Assembly: GCA_046483065.1 (NCBI GenBank)
Contig: JAWODW010000032.1
Location: 49,742-113,741, forward strand
Length of the DNA: 64,000 nt
Reading direction: 5' to 3'
Source of the DNA: JAWVYT01 sp046483065
Lineage (GTDB): Bacteria; Gemmatimonadota; Gemmatimonadetes; Longimicrobiales; RSA9
Below are positions 46,116 to 55,200 of this stretch, one piece after another (the first letter of the stretch is position 1; each line of letters starts with the position of its first letter). The translations under genes and the position numbers were made by a program. The notes under the pieces are model-generated. The model searched no databases. It was not told the DNA's origin and saw nothing but the letters and a program-made list of their open reading frames with translations.

Positions 46116-46656
46116 GCCCGCCGTCTTCGTGGACCGGGATGGGACCGTCATCCGTGAGACGGAGTACCTGGCCGATCCCGCCGCGGTGGAGCTGCTGCCC
46201 GGCGCGGTGGACGGGCTGCGGTCGTTCCGGGAGGCCGGCTACCCGATCGTGGTGGTGACGAACCAGTCGGGGATCGCCCGCGGCTTCTACGGCGAGGCGG
46301 AGTATCGGGCCGTGGAGGCGGAGGTGGAGCGCCAGCTGGCCGAAGCGGGCGTGAACGTGCTGGCGGCGTATCACTGTCCGCACCACCCGGACATCACGGG
46401 GTCGTGCCGGTGCCGGAAGCCGGCGGCCGGGATGTTCGAGACGGCGGCCGCGGAGCACGATCTGGCGCTCGCCGACTCCATCTATATCGGTGACCGCCTC
46501 CGGGACATTGAGCCCGGTGTGGCCGCGGGTGGCACCGGGGTCCTGGTCCGGACGGGGTACGGGCAGCGGGAGTCGGAGGGGGCTCCACCGGGGGTCCGGG
46601 TGGTCGACGATCTGGCCGCCGCGGCCCGGGCCGTCCTGGGCGCCGCCGGGCGTTGA
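46108..46656 (+). CDS. gmhB: D-glycero-D-manno-heptose 1,7-bisphosphate phosphatase
   Basis: HAD-family phosphatase in the ADP-heptose pathway for LPS inner core. The 182-residue protein has the catalytic pair D9 and D11 in FVDRDGT, VVTNQSGIARG, and the GmhB zinc site C90-x-H92...C100-x-C102 in CPHHPDITGSCRCRKP, then IYIGDRLRDIEPG. A histidinol-phosphatase of the HisB-N type is the alternative, but the zinc site favours GmhB. The ATG overlaps the end of selA by eight bases. Confidence 0.9.
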   Translation: MAEPAVFVDRDGTVIRETEYLADPAAVELLPGAVDGLRSFREAGYPIVVVTNQSGIARGFYGEAEYRAVEAEVERQLAEAGVNVLAAYHCPHHPDITGSCRCRKPAAGMFETAAAEHDLALADSIYIGDRLRDIEPGVAAGGTGVLVRTGYGQRESEGAPPGVRVVDDLAAAARAVLGAAGR

Positions 46657-46681
46657 CACACTAACAGGTCAGGAATATCCT
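46653..46681 (+). promoter_or_regulatory. Strong sigma-70-type promoter for the A-type carrier gene
   Basis: TTGACA (46653-46658), a 17-base spacer and TATCCT (46676-46681) lie about 80 bases before the start. The -35 overlaps the gmhB stop. This is the best-looking promoter of the window. Confidence 0.65.
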
Positions 46682-46758
46682 ACGGGACGAAACCTCCGGG
46701 GCCCGGGTGGGTAGACGGGGGTGGAGCAATAGAAATGAATGCGAGCGGGAGGAGCCCG

Positions 46759-47088
46759 ATGACCATCACGGTCACGCCCAATGCGGTGGCGGAGGTACAG
46801 AAGTTCATGGAGGAGCAGGGCGCGGCGGACACGGCCGGCCTGCGGGTGGCGGTGCTGCCCGGCGGCTGCTCCGGTTTCCAGTACGGTCTGAACATCGAGG
46901 ACGAGCCTCAGGACGACGACGAGGTCTTCGAGCAGAACGGCGTCCGCCTCTTCGTGGACCCCTTCAGCGGTCAGTACCTCGACGGTGTCGAGATCGACTA
47001 TGTGACCACCATGATGGGCTCCGGATTCACCTTTAAGAACCCGAACGCCACCGGTGGCTGCGGCTGCGGGAGCAGCTTTACGGCGTAG
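46759..47088 (+). CDS. A-type iron-sulfur cluster carrier (ErpA/IscA/SufA-like)
   Basis: A 109-residue A-type carrier that delivers Fe-S clusters to apoproteins. The three ligands are C37 in GGCSGFQYG and C101, C103 in GGCGCGSSF. Family core: MTITVTPNAVAEVQKFMEEQG and VRLFVDPFSGQYLDGVEIDYV. The ATG at 46759, with an AGGAG site at 46750-46754, is preferred over the in-frame ATG at 46735. It has its own promoter and terminator, so it is probably monocistronic. Confidence 0.94.
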   Translation: MTITVTPNAVAEVQKFMEEQGAADTAGLRVAVLPGGCSGFQYGLNIEDEPQDDDEVFEQNGVRLFVDPFSGQYLDGVEIDYVTTMMGSGFTFKNPNATGGCGCGSSFTA

Positions 47089-47114
47089 CTTCGCCGCTCG
47101 ACAGCGGGCTGGAA

Positions 47115-47153
47115 GGGCCCGGTCGCGGAGATCCCGCGATCGGGCCTTTTTCT
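47115..47153 (+). terminator. Intrinsic terminator of the A-type carrier gene
   Basis: A 13-bp stem with one G-U pair (GGCCCGGTCGCGG, 47116-47128, with CCGCGATCGGGCC, 47134-47146) is followed by TTTTTC. It begins 27 bases after the stop and is the clearest intrinsic terminator in the window. Confidence 0.9.
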
Positions 47154-47219
47154 CGTCCGGGCGCCGCTCGCCCCGGCCGACGATGTTGGATACCGCCCGA
47201 CGAGCTTCGGCCGGCGCCG

Positions 47220-47255
47220 TTGGACGTAGTCCGACGGGGCCAATATCTTGCCCTC
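47220..47255 (+). promoter_or_regulatory. Putative promoter giving a leaderless MBL-hydrolase mRNA
   Basis: TTGGAC (47220-47225), an 18-base spacer and TATCTT (47244-47249) end six bases before the ATG at 47256, so transcription would start at or near the A of the start codon. No ribosome site is visible between them. Confidence 0.5.
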
Positions 47256-47909
47256 ATGCTTACCATCAAGACGTTTACATCCATGGGGTTCGGGGAGAAC
47301 GCGTATCTGGTGCGGTGCGACGGGACGGACCGTTGGTTCGCCATCGATCCGGGCGGTGAGGCGGAGATGATGGCGGAGACGCTCGAGGAGGAGGACGGTA
47401 CGCTGGACGGGATCGTCCTGACCCACGCGCACCTGGACCACGTGGAGGGCGTGGCGGACCTGGCGGAGCGGGTTCCGGCACCGATCCACCTGCACGCCGA
47501 TGACCGACAGCTCTACGACTCGGTGGCAGAGCAGGCGGCCATGTTCGGCCACGAGGTCCGGGTCCCCCCGCCGCCGGACCGGGAGCTGGTGGCCGGGCAG
47601 GATCTGTCCCTCGGCGACTGCACCTTCCAGGTGCGGCACACGCCCGGGCACTCACCGGGGCACGTCACTCTCTATCACGAGCCGTCGCGTACGGCGTTCG
47701 TAGGCGACGTGATCTTCGCCGGGTCCATCGGGCGGACCGACCTCCCGGGCGGCAGCTACCAGCAGCTGATGACGTCGATCCGGGAGGAGATCCTCACGCT
47801 GCCGGACGATACGTCGCTGTACACCGGGCACGGGCCCGTAACCACCGTGGAGCGGGAGCGGACGACCAACCCGTTCCTGGTCTCGCATCACCCAGGGAGT
47901 CGAGCATGA
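47256..47909 (+). CDS. Metallo-beta-lactamase fold hydrolase (glyoxalase II-like)
   Basis: A 217-residue hydrolase with the zinc-binding HxHxDH at H57-A-H59-L-D61-H62 in LTHAHLDHVEG, the HTPGHSPGHV second histidine motif, VGDVIFAGSIGRTDLPGG with the bridging Asp, and the final GHGPVTTVERERTTNPFL. This is the YcbL/glyoxalase II-like MBL subfamily. Substrate not assigned. It overlaps purN by four bases. The upstream in-frame ATG at 47220 lies within the promoter and is not favoured. Confidence 0.88.
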   Translation: MLTIKTFTSMGFGENAYLVRCDGTDRWFAIDPGGEAEMMAETLEEEDGTLDGIVLTHAHLDHVEGVADLAERVPAPIHLHADDRQLYDSVAEQAAMFGHEVRVPPPPDRELVAGQDLSLGDCTFQVRHTPGHSPGHVTLYHEPSRTAFVGDVIFAGSIGRTDLPGGSYQQLMTSIREEILTLPDDTSLYTGHGPVTTVERERTTNPFLVSHHPGSRA

Positions 47910-48634
47910 GCGAGCGACTGGCCGTATTCGCGTCGGGGTCGGGCACGAACCTCCAGGCGTTGATCGACCACTTCGAGGACAACGACGCCGTGGAGGTGGC
48001 GCTCGTCATCAGCGACAAGGCCGAGTGCGGCGCCATGGAGCGGGCGAAGAGCGCCGGGATCCCGAACCACCACATCCCCGTCCAGACCCGGCCCATCGCC
48101 GCGGTTTCCGCCGACACCATCGACGCCCTCGAGTCGGCCCGGGCCGATGTGGTGGCGCTGGCCGGCTACCTCCGGCTCGTACCGCCGGACGTGGTCCGCC
48201 GGTTCCACTACAGGATCCTGAACATACACCCGGCGCTTCTCCCGTCGTTCGGGGGTAAGGGGATGTACGGCGGTCGAGTCCACGAGGCGGTGCTGGAGGC
48301 CGGGTGCCGGATCACGGGGCCCACCGTCCATTTCGTGGACGAGCGCTATGACAACGGCCGCATCGTGGCCCAGTGGCCCGTGCCGGTGCTGGATGACGAC
48401 ACGCCCGAGACGCTGGCGAAGCGGGTGCTGCGGGTAGAGCACGTGCTCTACCCGGCGGCCGTGGAGTGGCTCGGCCGGGTCCTGGCCGCCGCGGAGGGCG
48501 ATGATGCCGCCGCGGTCCGGGACGCCATGCCGCTCCCCGTGAGCGACGATATCTGCTTCTGCCTGAACGAGGGCACGGACCCAGACCGCCGGGGGATCCG
48601 GCGGCTCTTCGGACTGGACGAGCGAGAGGTGTGA
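47906..48634 (+). CDS. purN: Phosphoribosylglycinamide formyltransferase with C-terminal extension
   Basis: Transfers a formyl group from 10-formyl-THF to GAR in purine synthesis. The 242-residue protein has FASGSGTNLQALIDH, ALAGYLRLVPPDVV and the catalytic NIHPALLPSF segment, then GPTVHFVDERYDNGRIV. An extra ~45-residue C-terminal tail (DDAAAVRDAMPLPVSDDICFCLNEGTDPDRRGIRRLFGL) follows where short family members end. It overlaps the MBL gene and is coupled to purH. Confidence 0.93.
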   Translation: MSERLAVFASGSGTNLQALIDHFEDNDAVEVALVISDKAECGAMERAKSAGIPNHHIPVQTRPIAAVSADTIDALESARADVVALAGYLRLVPPDVVRRFHYRILNIHPALLPSFGGKGMYGGRVHEAVLEAGCRITGPTVHFVDERYDNGRIVAQWPVPVLDDDTPETLAKRVLRVEHVLYPAAVEWLGRVLAAAEGDDAAAVRDAMPLPVSDDICFCLNEGTDPDRRGIRRLFGLDEREV

Positions 48635-50193
48635 TGCCGAGAGCGATTCTCAGTGTATCCGACAAGACGGGACTGGCCGACTTCGCCGCGGGCCTCACCG
48701 ACCTGGGCTGGGAGCTGGTCTCCACCGGCGGCACCGCCCGCGTCCTCCGGGAAGCGGGGCTCGACGTGCTCGACGTCCAGGAGGTGACGGGGCACCCCGA
48801 GATGATGGACGGCCGTGTGAAGACGCTGCACCCCGCCGTCCACGCCGGGATCCTTGCCCGGGCCGGACAGGACGATGACGCCCTGGCCGAGCACGGCTAC
48901 GAGGCCATCGACCTGGTGGCCGTGAACCTCTACCCGTTCCGTGACGCCGTAGCTCGGGGCGCCGACCTGGCGGAGGCCATGGAGAACGTGGATATCGGCG
49001 GGCCCACCATGCTCCGCTCCGCCGCCAAGAACCACGAGCGGGTGCTGGTGGTGGTGGACCCGGCCGACTACGGGCCGGTACTGGACGCGCTCCGCGCCGG
49101 CAGCGTCGACGCGGGGATGCGCAGGGATCTCGCCCGGAAGGTGTTCGCCCACACGTCGTCGTACGACCGGGCCATCACCCGCTATCTGGGTGGTCCGGCG
49201 GACGAGGCGCGTGAGGCGGAGGGCGAGGCGCTGCCCGGGAGCCTCTCCCTGGAGATGGAGAAGGTGCAGGACCTCCGCTACGGTGAGAATCCGGACCAGC
49301 CGGCGGCGTTCTACGCCGAGGCCGATCCGCCCGCCGGGTCGCTACCGGAGATGGAGCAGCTCCACGGCAAGGCGTTGAGCTTCAACAACCTCATGGACAT
49401 CGAGGGCGCCATCATGGGTGCGTCGGCGTGGTCGAGGGAGGACGGCGTGGCGTGCTGCATCATCAAGCACACCACCCCGTGTGGCCTGGCGCTGGGGGAT
49501 GACGCGGAGGACGCCTACCGACGGGCGCTGGCCGGCGACCCCGTGAGCGCCTTCGGCGGGATCGTAGCGCTCAACGTGCCCGTGACCGCCGCGGCGGCGG
49601 AGGCCATGGCTACACACTTCCTCGAGGTCATCGTGGCCCCGGACTTCGACGACGGAGCCCGGACCGTGCTCCAGGAGAAGAAGAACCTGCGGCTGATCCG
49701 TCTGCCCGTGGAGGCGGCGCCCGCCGGTGAGCTGGACCTGAAGCGCGTCCGGGGCGGCTTGCTGGCCCAGCACAGGATGTCGCTTCGATTCCCGGAGGAC
49801 CACTGGGAGGTGGTGACGGAGCGGGAGCCCACGGCCCAGGAATGGGACGATCTGCGCTTCGGGTGGCGGGCGGCGGCCGTGGTGAAGTCGAACGCCATCG
49901 TGCTGGCCATGGGCCGACGCACCGTGGGCGTCGGCGCCGGTCAGATGAGCCGCGTGGACGCGTCACGGATCGCCGTGATGAAGGCCCACGACCAGGACGT
50001 GGACCTGGCCGGGTCAGTGGTGGCCTCCGACGCATTCTTCCCCTTCCGGGACGGCGTGGACGCCGCCGCCGACGCCGGCGCAACGGCCATCATCCAGCCC
50101 GGCGGCTCGATCCGCGACGACGAGGTCATCGCCGCGGCCGACGAGCACGGGCTCGCCATGGTGTTCACCGGCCGGCGCGTCTTCCGTCACTGA
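48634..50193 (+). CDS. purH: Bifunctional AICAR formyltransferase / IMP cyclohydrolase
   Basis: Catalyses the last two steps of IMP synthesis. The 519-residue protein has the MGS-like cyclohydrolase domain with STGGTARVLREAGLDVLDVQEVTGHPEMMDGRVKTLHPAVHAGIL and the AICARFT domain with LRYGENPDQPAAFY, IIKHTTPCGLAL and GIVALNVPV, to the final AMVFTGRRVFRH. The ATG at 48634 (GAGAGG at 48624-48629) is preferred to the in-frame GTG at 48631. It shares its first base with the purN stop. Confidence 0.95.
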   Translation: MPRAILSVSDKTGLADFAAGLTDLGWELVSTGGTARVLREAGLDVLDVQEVTGHPEMMDGRVKTLHPAVHAGILARAGQDDDALAEHGYEAIDLVAVNLYPFRDAVARGADLAEAMENVDIGGPTMLRSAAKNHERVLVVVDPADYGPVLDALRAGSVDAGMRRDLARKVFAHTSSYDRAITRYLGGPADEAREAEGEALPGSLSLEMEKVQDLRYGENPDQPAAFYAEADPPAGSLPEMEQLHGKALSFNNLMDIEGAIMGASAWSREDGVACCIIKHTTPCGLALGDDAEDAYRRALAGDPVSAFGGIVALNVPVTAAAAEAMATHFLEVIVAPDFDDGARTVLQEKKNLRLIRLPVEAAPAGELDLKRVRGGLLAQHRMSLRFPEDHWEVVTEREPTAQEWDDLRFGWRAAAVVKSNAIVLAMGRRTVGVGAGQMSRVDASRIAVMKAHDQDVDLAGSVVASDAFFPFRDGVDAAADAGATAIIQPGGSIRDDEVIAAADEHGLAMVFTGRRVFRH

Positions 50194-50235
50194 CGGTGGT
50201 GCGTTCGGGTCGCCCGGGTGGAAGGATGCGGCTGT

Positions 50236-50505
50236 CTACACGACCGCGTCGAGATCCCCGGTGCGCTCCGAGGCGGCGCGCTCCGAGGCCCGCTGTGAGG
50301 CCAGGCGCACACCCGGTCGGGGCGCGGGACCACGCCACCAGTAGTACACGCGTTCGGCCTGCTTCAGTGCGAACCTGCGCTTGCCGCCTTCGACTCCGAC
50401 CACCACATTCCGACCATCGGGACGACGGATCCCGGCGGGGCCCGTCCCCTGATCCACCGTGAGCTCGTACCGACCTGGCTTCAGGTACCTGTACGTTCCG
50501 CTCAT
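50236..50505 (-). CDS. Small hypothetical protein with a strong ribosome site
   Basis: An 89-residue minus-strand protein that was not recognised. The start MSGTYRYLKPGRYELTVDQGTG is set by a near-perfect AAAGGAGGA ribosome site five bases upstream, better than most in the window. The N-terminal half is beta-rich (GRNVVVGVEGGKRRFALKQAERVYYWW), and the C-terminal third is Arg/Ser/Ala-rich (LASQRASERAASERTGDL). No signal peptide or membrane helix is seen. The gene converges on purH. Confidence 0.6.
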   Translation of the reverse strand: MSGTYRYLKPGRYELTVDQGTGPAGIRRPDGRNVVVGVEGGKRRFALKQAERVYYWWRGPAPRPGVRLASQRASERAASERTGDLDAVV

Positions 50506-50846
50506 ACTTCCTCCTTTCCAGCGCATCGGGCAGGAACTGCAATAAGGGTGCCCGCGGGGGTAGTACCGTCATAACGTGAAATACATAGCGCGAGAAAGAT
50601 GTTCCCGATGGGAGGCCGACCGGGATTTCAGCCTTTTTCCTACACGGGTTCCGGGTTTTCCCCGATGGCGCAATCGGTGGGGTGGCCACACCGTTCAAGT
50701 GCCTGCCGCGCGCGCACGGAGACCGAGTCCAACCTGCTGGCGGCGGTGGGGGATGGCCGGGTACCTGACCGTCTCGCACCGGGGGCTGCTTCGGGCCGTC
50801 CAGGACGCGCAGGAAACACGACTGGGTCGAGTCGAGTAGGAGGCGT
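50506..50846. other. Gene-free interval upstream of the CDP-alcohol transferase
   Basis: About 340 bases with no credible gene. The 50560-50660 part is less GC-rich than its surroundings. Two open frames (50576 and 50599) have no family character and were rejected. No clear promoter was found for either neighbour. Confidence 0.5.
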
Positions 50847-51410
50847 ATGAAGAAACCGCATCTGGCCCCGGCCGACTACCTGACGCTGCCCCGGCTCCTG
50901 TCGGTGCCCGTGCTCTGGGCGCTGGCGTCGCTGGGGTCCACCGTCTGGCTCGGGGTCGGCCTCGCCGCGGCAGGGCTGACCGACGTGCTCGACGGACCGG
51001 TGGCACGCTACACCGGGAAGAGCTCCCGTTTCGGCGGTCAGCTCGACTCGGCGGCGGACATCCTGCTCATGGCGTCGATCTTCTGGTGGTTCGTGCTGCT
51101 GACACCCGAGTTCTTCCTCGACAACGCCACGCCGCTGGTGATCTGGGCGGTGATCGGGACGGTGGCGGTGGTGGCCACCTACATCCAGTTCGGGCGGTTC
51201 GGGAACCTGCACCTCTACTCGGCCAAGATCGCCGGCGTGCTGGGCTACCTCTTCGCCGTATGGTACTTCGTGCTGGGCGACTACAGCCCGGTGTTCTTTA
51301 CGATCGCGGTCACAGCGGCGATCCTGGCGGCCACGGAGACGCTCCTGGTGGCGCTGACCCGACACGAGGTGGGGGACCGCGTCGGGTCGATCCTCACCCG
51401 CTCGCGCTAG
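50847..51410 (+). CDS. CDP-alcohol phosphatidyltransferase family membrane protein
   Basis: A 187-residue polytopic enzyme of phospholipid synthesis that condenses a CDP-alcohol with a second alcohol. The family motif D-G-x2-A-R-x8-G-x3-D-x3-D is present as TDVLDGPVARYTGKSSRFGG followed by QLDSAADI. Five to six membrane segments follow. The specific product (phosphatidylglycerol-phosphate, phosphatidylserine or other) cannot be told from the motif. GGAGG precedes the ATG. Confidence 0.88.
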   Translation: MKKPHLAPADYLTLPRLLSVPVLWALASLGSTVWLGVGLAAAGLTDVLDGPVARYTGKSSRFGGQLDSAADILLMASIFWWFVLLTPEFFLDNATPLVIWAVIGTVAVVATYIQFGRFGNLHLYSAKIAGVLGYLFAVWYFVLGDYSPVFFTIAVTAAILAATETLLVALTRHEVGDRVGSILTRSR

Positions 51411-52278
51411 CGGCTTCGAGCGCGTCCCGGATCTGGCTGATGGCGGCCGCGCCGGCGGTCCGCCCCTTCTTTATCAGCTCGTCCTGCTGCTTCATGTCCC
51501 AGTGGTTGTGGGGTTCGAGGTCGGGCTGGATGACCACGTCGGCACGATCCAGCTCGAGACTCAGCCGCGTGGAGGTGTTCACCATGATGAGGAAGGCGTT
51601 GGTGAGCACGCCCAGGAGGTTGTTCACCTCGTCGAAATCCAGGGCGTCGCCGAGGGTGGCCGCCACCGCTACGTCCGCGCCCATGTCCCGCAGCGCCGCC
51701 ACCGGGACGTTGTCCACCACGCCCCCATCCACCAGGAGTCGACCGTCGATCTCGATGGGCGTGTAGATACCGGGGATGGCGGCGCTGGCCCGGACCGCCT
51801 CGGCTACGAGGCCGTCCCTGAGGACCACGCGCTCGCCGGTGTGGATGTCGGCGGCCACGATGGCCAGCGGGATGCCGGCGTCCTCGATCCGGGCGTCGCC
51901 GAGCTCCTCTTCCAGCAGCTCGCCCATGGGCTCGTTCGTGAGGAGCCCCATGGAGGTCCGGGTGAAGCCGGAAACCTTGCGCCAGGTCAGCGGGGAGAGG
52001 ATCTCCCGGATCCGGTCGGGCTCCACCCGGAACGCGTGGAGCGCGGCGGCGATGGCGCCTGCGCTGGTTCCGGCCACGCAGTCGGTTTCGATGCCGCCCT
52101 CCTCCAGCGCGGCCAGAAGCCCGATGTGGGCGAAGCCCAGGACGGCGCCGCCGCCCAGGGCGAGGCCGAGCGTGGGGCCCGGGTCGGAAGCCCGGTCGGA
52201 TGCCGTCTCCGACGCCCTGTCCGATCCGTTGGTCGCCCCGTCATTCGCCGTGTTCGGCGTGCTGGATCCGGTCATCAT
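51394..52278 (-). CDS. Patatin-like phospholipase (NTE/RssA-like)
   Basis: A 294-residue serine lipase-like protein with the oxyanion hole GGGAVLGFAHIGLL, nucleophile Ser in GTSAGA and the catalytic Asp in DGGVVDNVP. The N-terminal ~35 residues are Ser/Asp/Thr-rich and low complexity. The ATG at 52278 overlaps the stop of the large oxidoreductase gene (ATGA), so the two are translationally coupled. The 3' end overlaps the end of the convergent CDP-alcohol gene by 17 bases. It may act on membrane phospholipids. Confidence 0.9.
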   Translation of the reverse strand: MMTGSSTPNTANDGATNGSDRASETASDRASDPGPTLGLALGGGAVLGFAHIGLLAALEEGGIETDCVAGTSAGAIAAALHAFRVEPDRIREILSPLTWRKVSGFTRTSMGLLTNEPMGELLEEELGDARIEDAGIPLAIVAADIHTGERVVLRDGLVAEAVRASAAIPGIYTPIEIDGRLLVDGGVVDNVPVAALRDMGADVAVAATLGDALDFDEVNNLLGVLTNAFLIMVNTSTRLSLELDRADVVIQPDLEPHNHWDMKQQDELIKKGRTAGAAAISQIRDALEAASASG

Positions 52279-55200
52279 CTCCGTACGAGGGCTCGGGTGA
52301 TGCGGTATACGGCATAGGCCGTGCCCGCGCCGACGGCGAGGGCGCCGAGCCCGGACGCGGCCGGGGCGAGGGTGGCGGCCTCGAGAGCCGCGGACGGCGG
52401 GCCGGACGGGAGCCGGCCGTCGCGCTCCAGCGCCATGTGGATCAGCTCGGCGGTGTGCAGGGGCCGGCGGAGCCCGTTCTGCTCGAGCATCTCCCGGCAG
52501 GAGAAGCCGTCGGTGAGGATGAGCGTGCGCCGATCTGCGGCCCGCACGGCGGGCAGCAGGACCTCCTCGCCGCACGCCTGTGCCACGTGGTACTTCTTCT
52601 CCTCGAACCCGAAGGCGCCGGCCATCCCGCAGCACCCGGAGTCCAGGACGGTGTGCTGGATCGCGAGGCGGTCGAGGACCCGCTGCTGAGCGTCGAAGTC
52701 GAGGACGGCCTCGTGGTGGCAATGGCCGTGGACCAGCGCCTCCTCGCCGGGCAGCGTGCCCAGGTCGAGCTCGCGGTGCCGGTCCAGGAACTCGGTGAGG
52801 AGGAAGGTCTGCTCCGAGAGCCGGCGGGCGTCGGGGTCGTCGGGGAAGAAGTCGAGGAGCTCGTCGCGGAACGTGGCCACGCAGCTCGGCTCCAGCCCGA
52901 TGATCGGGGTGCCGCGTCGTATGTCGACCCGGAGCGCGTCGAGGATCCGCTCGAGCTGGCGCTTCGCGAGTCCGAGGAAGCCGTGGTCGTAGAGGGGGCG
53001 CCCGCAGCAGAGGACTTCCCGGGGCATCACGGGCCGGAATCCCAGCGCTTCCAGCACCTCCACGGTGGCCCGACCCACGTCGGGGTGGAAGTGGTCGTTG
53101 AAGGTGTCGGGCCACAGGATGACCCGGGGGCCGTCGGTCGTGGTCTCGCCGCGGCCGCGGAACCAGCGTTTCAGCGTGGTGTCGGCGAAGCGGGGGACGT
53201 TCCGGTCCTGGTGGATCCCGGCGAGCCGCTTGAGTGCCGGGGCCAGGAGCGGCGCGGCTGTGAGGGCGTTCGCCACCCCGGGGACGAAGCTTGCCAGGCG
53301 GGCCCAGACGCCGATGAGCCCCATGGCGTACGAGGCCCGGGGTCGGGCCCGGCCCTGGTAGTAGTGGGAGAGGAACTCGGCCTTGTAGGTGGCCACGTCC
53401 ACGTCCACGGGGCAGTCGCTCTTGCACCCCTTGCACGAGAGGCAGAGGTCGAGGGCCTCCCGGACCTCCTCGCTCCGCCAGCCGTCGGTGACCGTCTCGC
53501 CGCGGACCATCTCCTGCAGCAGGCGCGCCCGGCCCCGGGTGCTGTGCATCTCCTCGCCCGTGACCCGGTAGCTCGGGCACATGGTCCCGGCGCTCTTCCG
53601 ACGGCAGAGCCCCACGCCCACGCACCGGTCGGCCGCGGCCGCGAAGGAGCCCCCGTCGGCGGCGAAGGAGAAGCGCGTGGGCAGCTGGGGCGGGTGGTAG
53701 TCGGGCCCGAGACGCAGGTCGGCGTCCGGCGGGTCCGGGTCCACGATCCGGCCGGGGTTCATCATCCCCGACGGATCCCAGATCCCCTTGAACGCCCGGA
53801 ACGCGTCGACCAGCTCGTTGCCGAACATCCGGGGCAGGAGGTGGGCCCGGGACCGTCCATCGCCGTGCTCTCCGGAGAGGGATCCGCCGTAGCGGACCAC
53901 CAGGTCGGCGGCCTCATCCACGAAGGCCAGGTAGCGGTCCACGCCCTCCCGGGTGACGAGGTCGAAGTTGATGCGGCAGTGGATGCAGCCCTGACCGAAG
54001 TGGCCGTAGAGGGAGGCGTCGTAGCCGTACGCGTCCAGGAGACTGCGGAACTCCCGCAGGTAGTCACCCACGTGCTCGGGCGCCACGGCGGCGTCCTCCC
54101 ACCCGGGCCACGTGGGGTCGAGCCCCGGGACAAAGGCGGTGGCGCCGAGCCCCGACTCCCGGACCTTCCAGATCCGCTTCATGGTCTCGGGGTCGGTGTG
54201 GAGGACCGTGTCCACGGGGGCGTCAGGCGACGACGCCAGCTCGTCCATCAGCCCCCGGGCCTGCTCCTCGGCCTCCGCCGCGGTGCCGGCGCCGAACTCC
54301 ACCAGCAGCCAGCCTGCGCCGTCGGGGAGGTGCTCCAGGTGCTCCACGTGGAGGCCTTTCCGGCGCATGAACTCGGTGAGGCGCTGGTCGATCCCCTCGA
54401 AGGCCACCGGGCGGTGGGCCATGATCCGTGGCACCTGGTCGGCGGCCTCGAATACGTCGGGGTAGCCGAGCACCAGGAGCGCCCGGGCCTCGAGGCGTGG
54501 GATGAGCCGGACCTTCGCCTCCAGGATGGTGACGCACGTGGACTCGGTGCCCACCAGCGCACGGGCCACGTCGAAGCCGTTCTCCGGGAGCAGCGCCGGG
54601 AGGTTGTAGCCCGAAACGCGGCGCGGGATCTCCGGGTAGCGTTCCCGGATGGCGTCGCCGTACCGGTCCCGGAGCGCCAGGAGCCGGCGGTAGAGGTGGC
54701 TGCGATGGTCGTCGGCGTCGAGGATGGCGGCCAGCTCTTCATCGGGGGTGGGGCCCACGGTGAGGCGCTGCCCGTCGCAGGTCAGGACCGTGAGTTCCAG
54801 CACCTGGTGCTCGGTGAGGGGGCCGGGCCCGTAGAAGTCGGCCATGACCGAGTGGGCGCCGCACGAGTTGTTGCCGATCATCCCGCCCAGCGTGCACCGG
54901 TCGTGGGTGGCGGGGTCCGGACCGAAGGTGAGGCCATGCTCGCCGGCGGCGGCCCGCAGGTCGTCGAGGATGACTCCGGGTTGGACCCGGGCCCAGCGCT
55001 CCTCGGGGTGGATCTCCAGGACCCGGTCCATGTACTTCGAGAAGTCGAGGACGATCGCCCGGTTGCACGCCTGCCCGGCCAGGCTCGTACCGCCGCCCCG
55101 GCCCACGATGGGCGCGCCGTGGGCCCGGGCCACCCGGATCGCCGCCGCCACGTCGTCTGCGTCCAGGGGAACCACCACACCGATCGGGGGGACCCGGTAG

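Noticed and set aside
50576..50839. Two overlapping plus-strand open frames of 83-87 codons in the gap before the CDP-alcohol transferase
   Set aside because: No family pattern, unbalanced composition and no ribosome site; the region looks non-coding.
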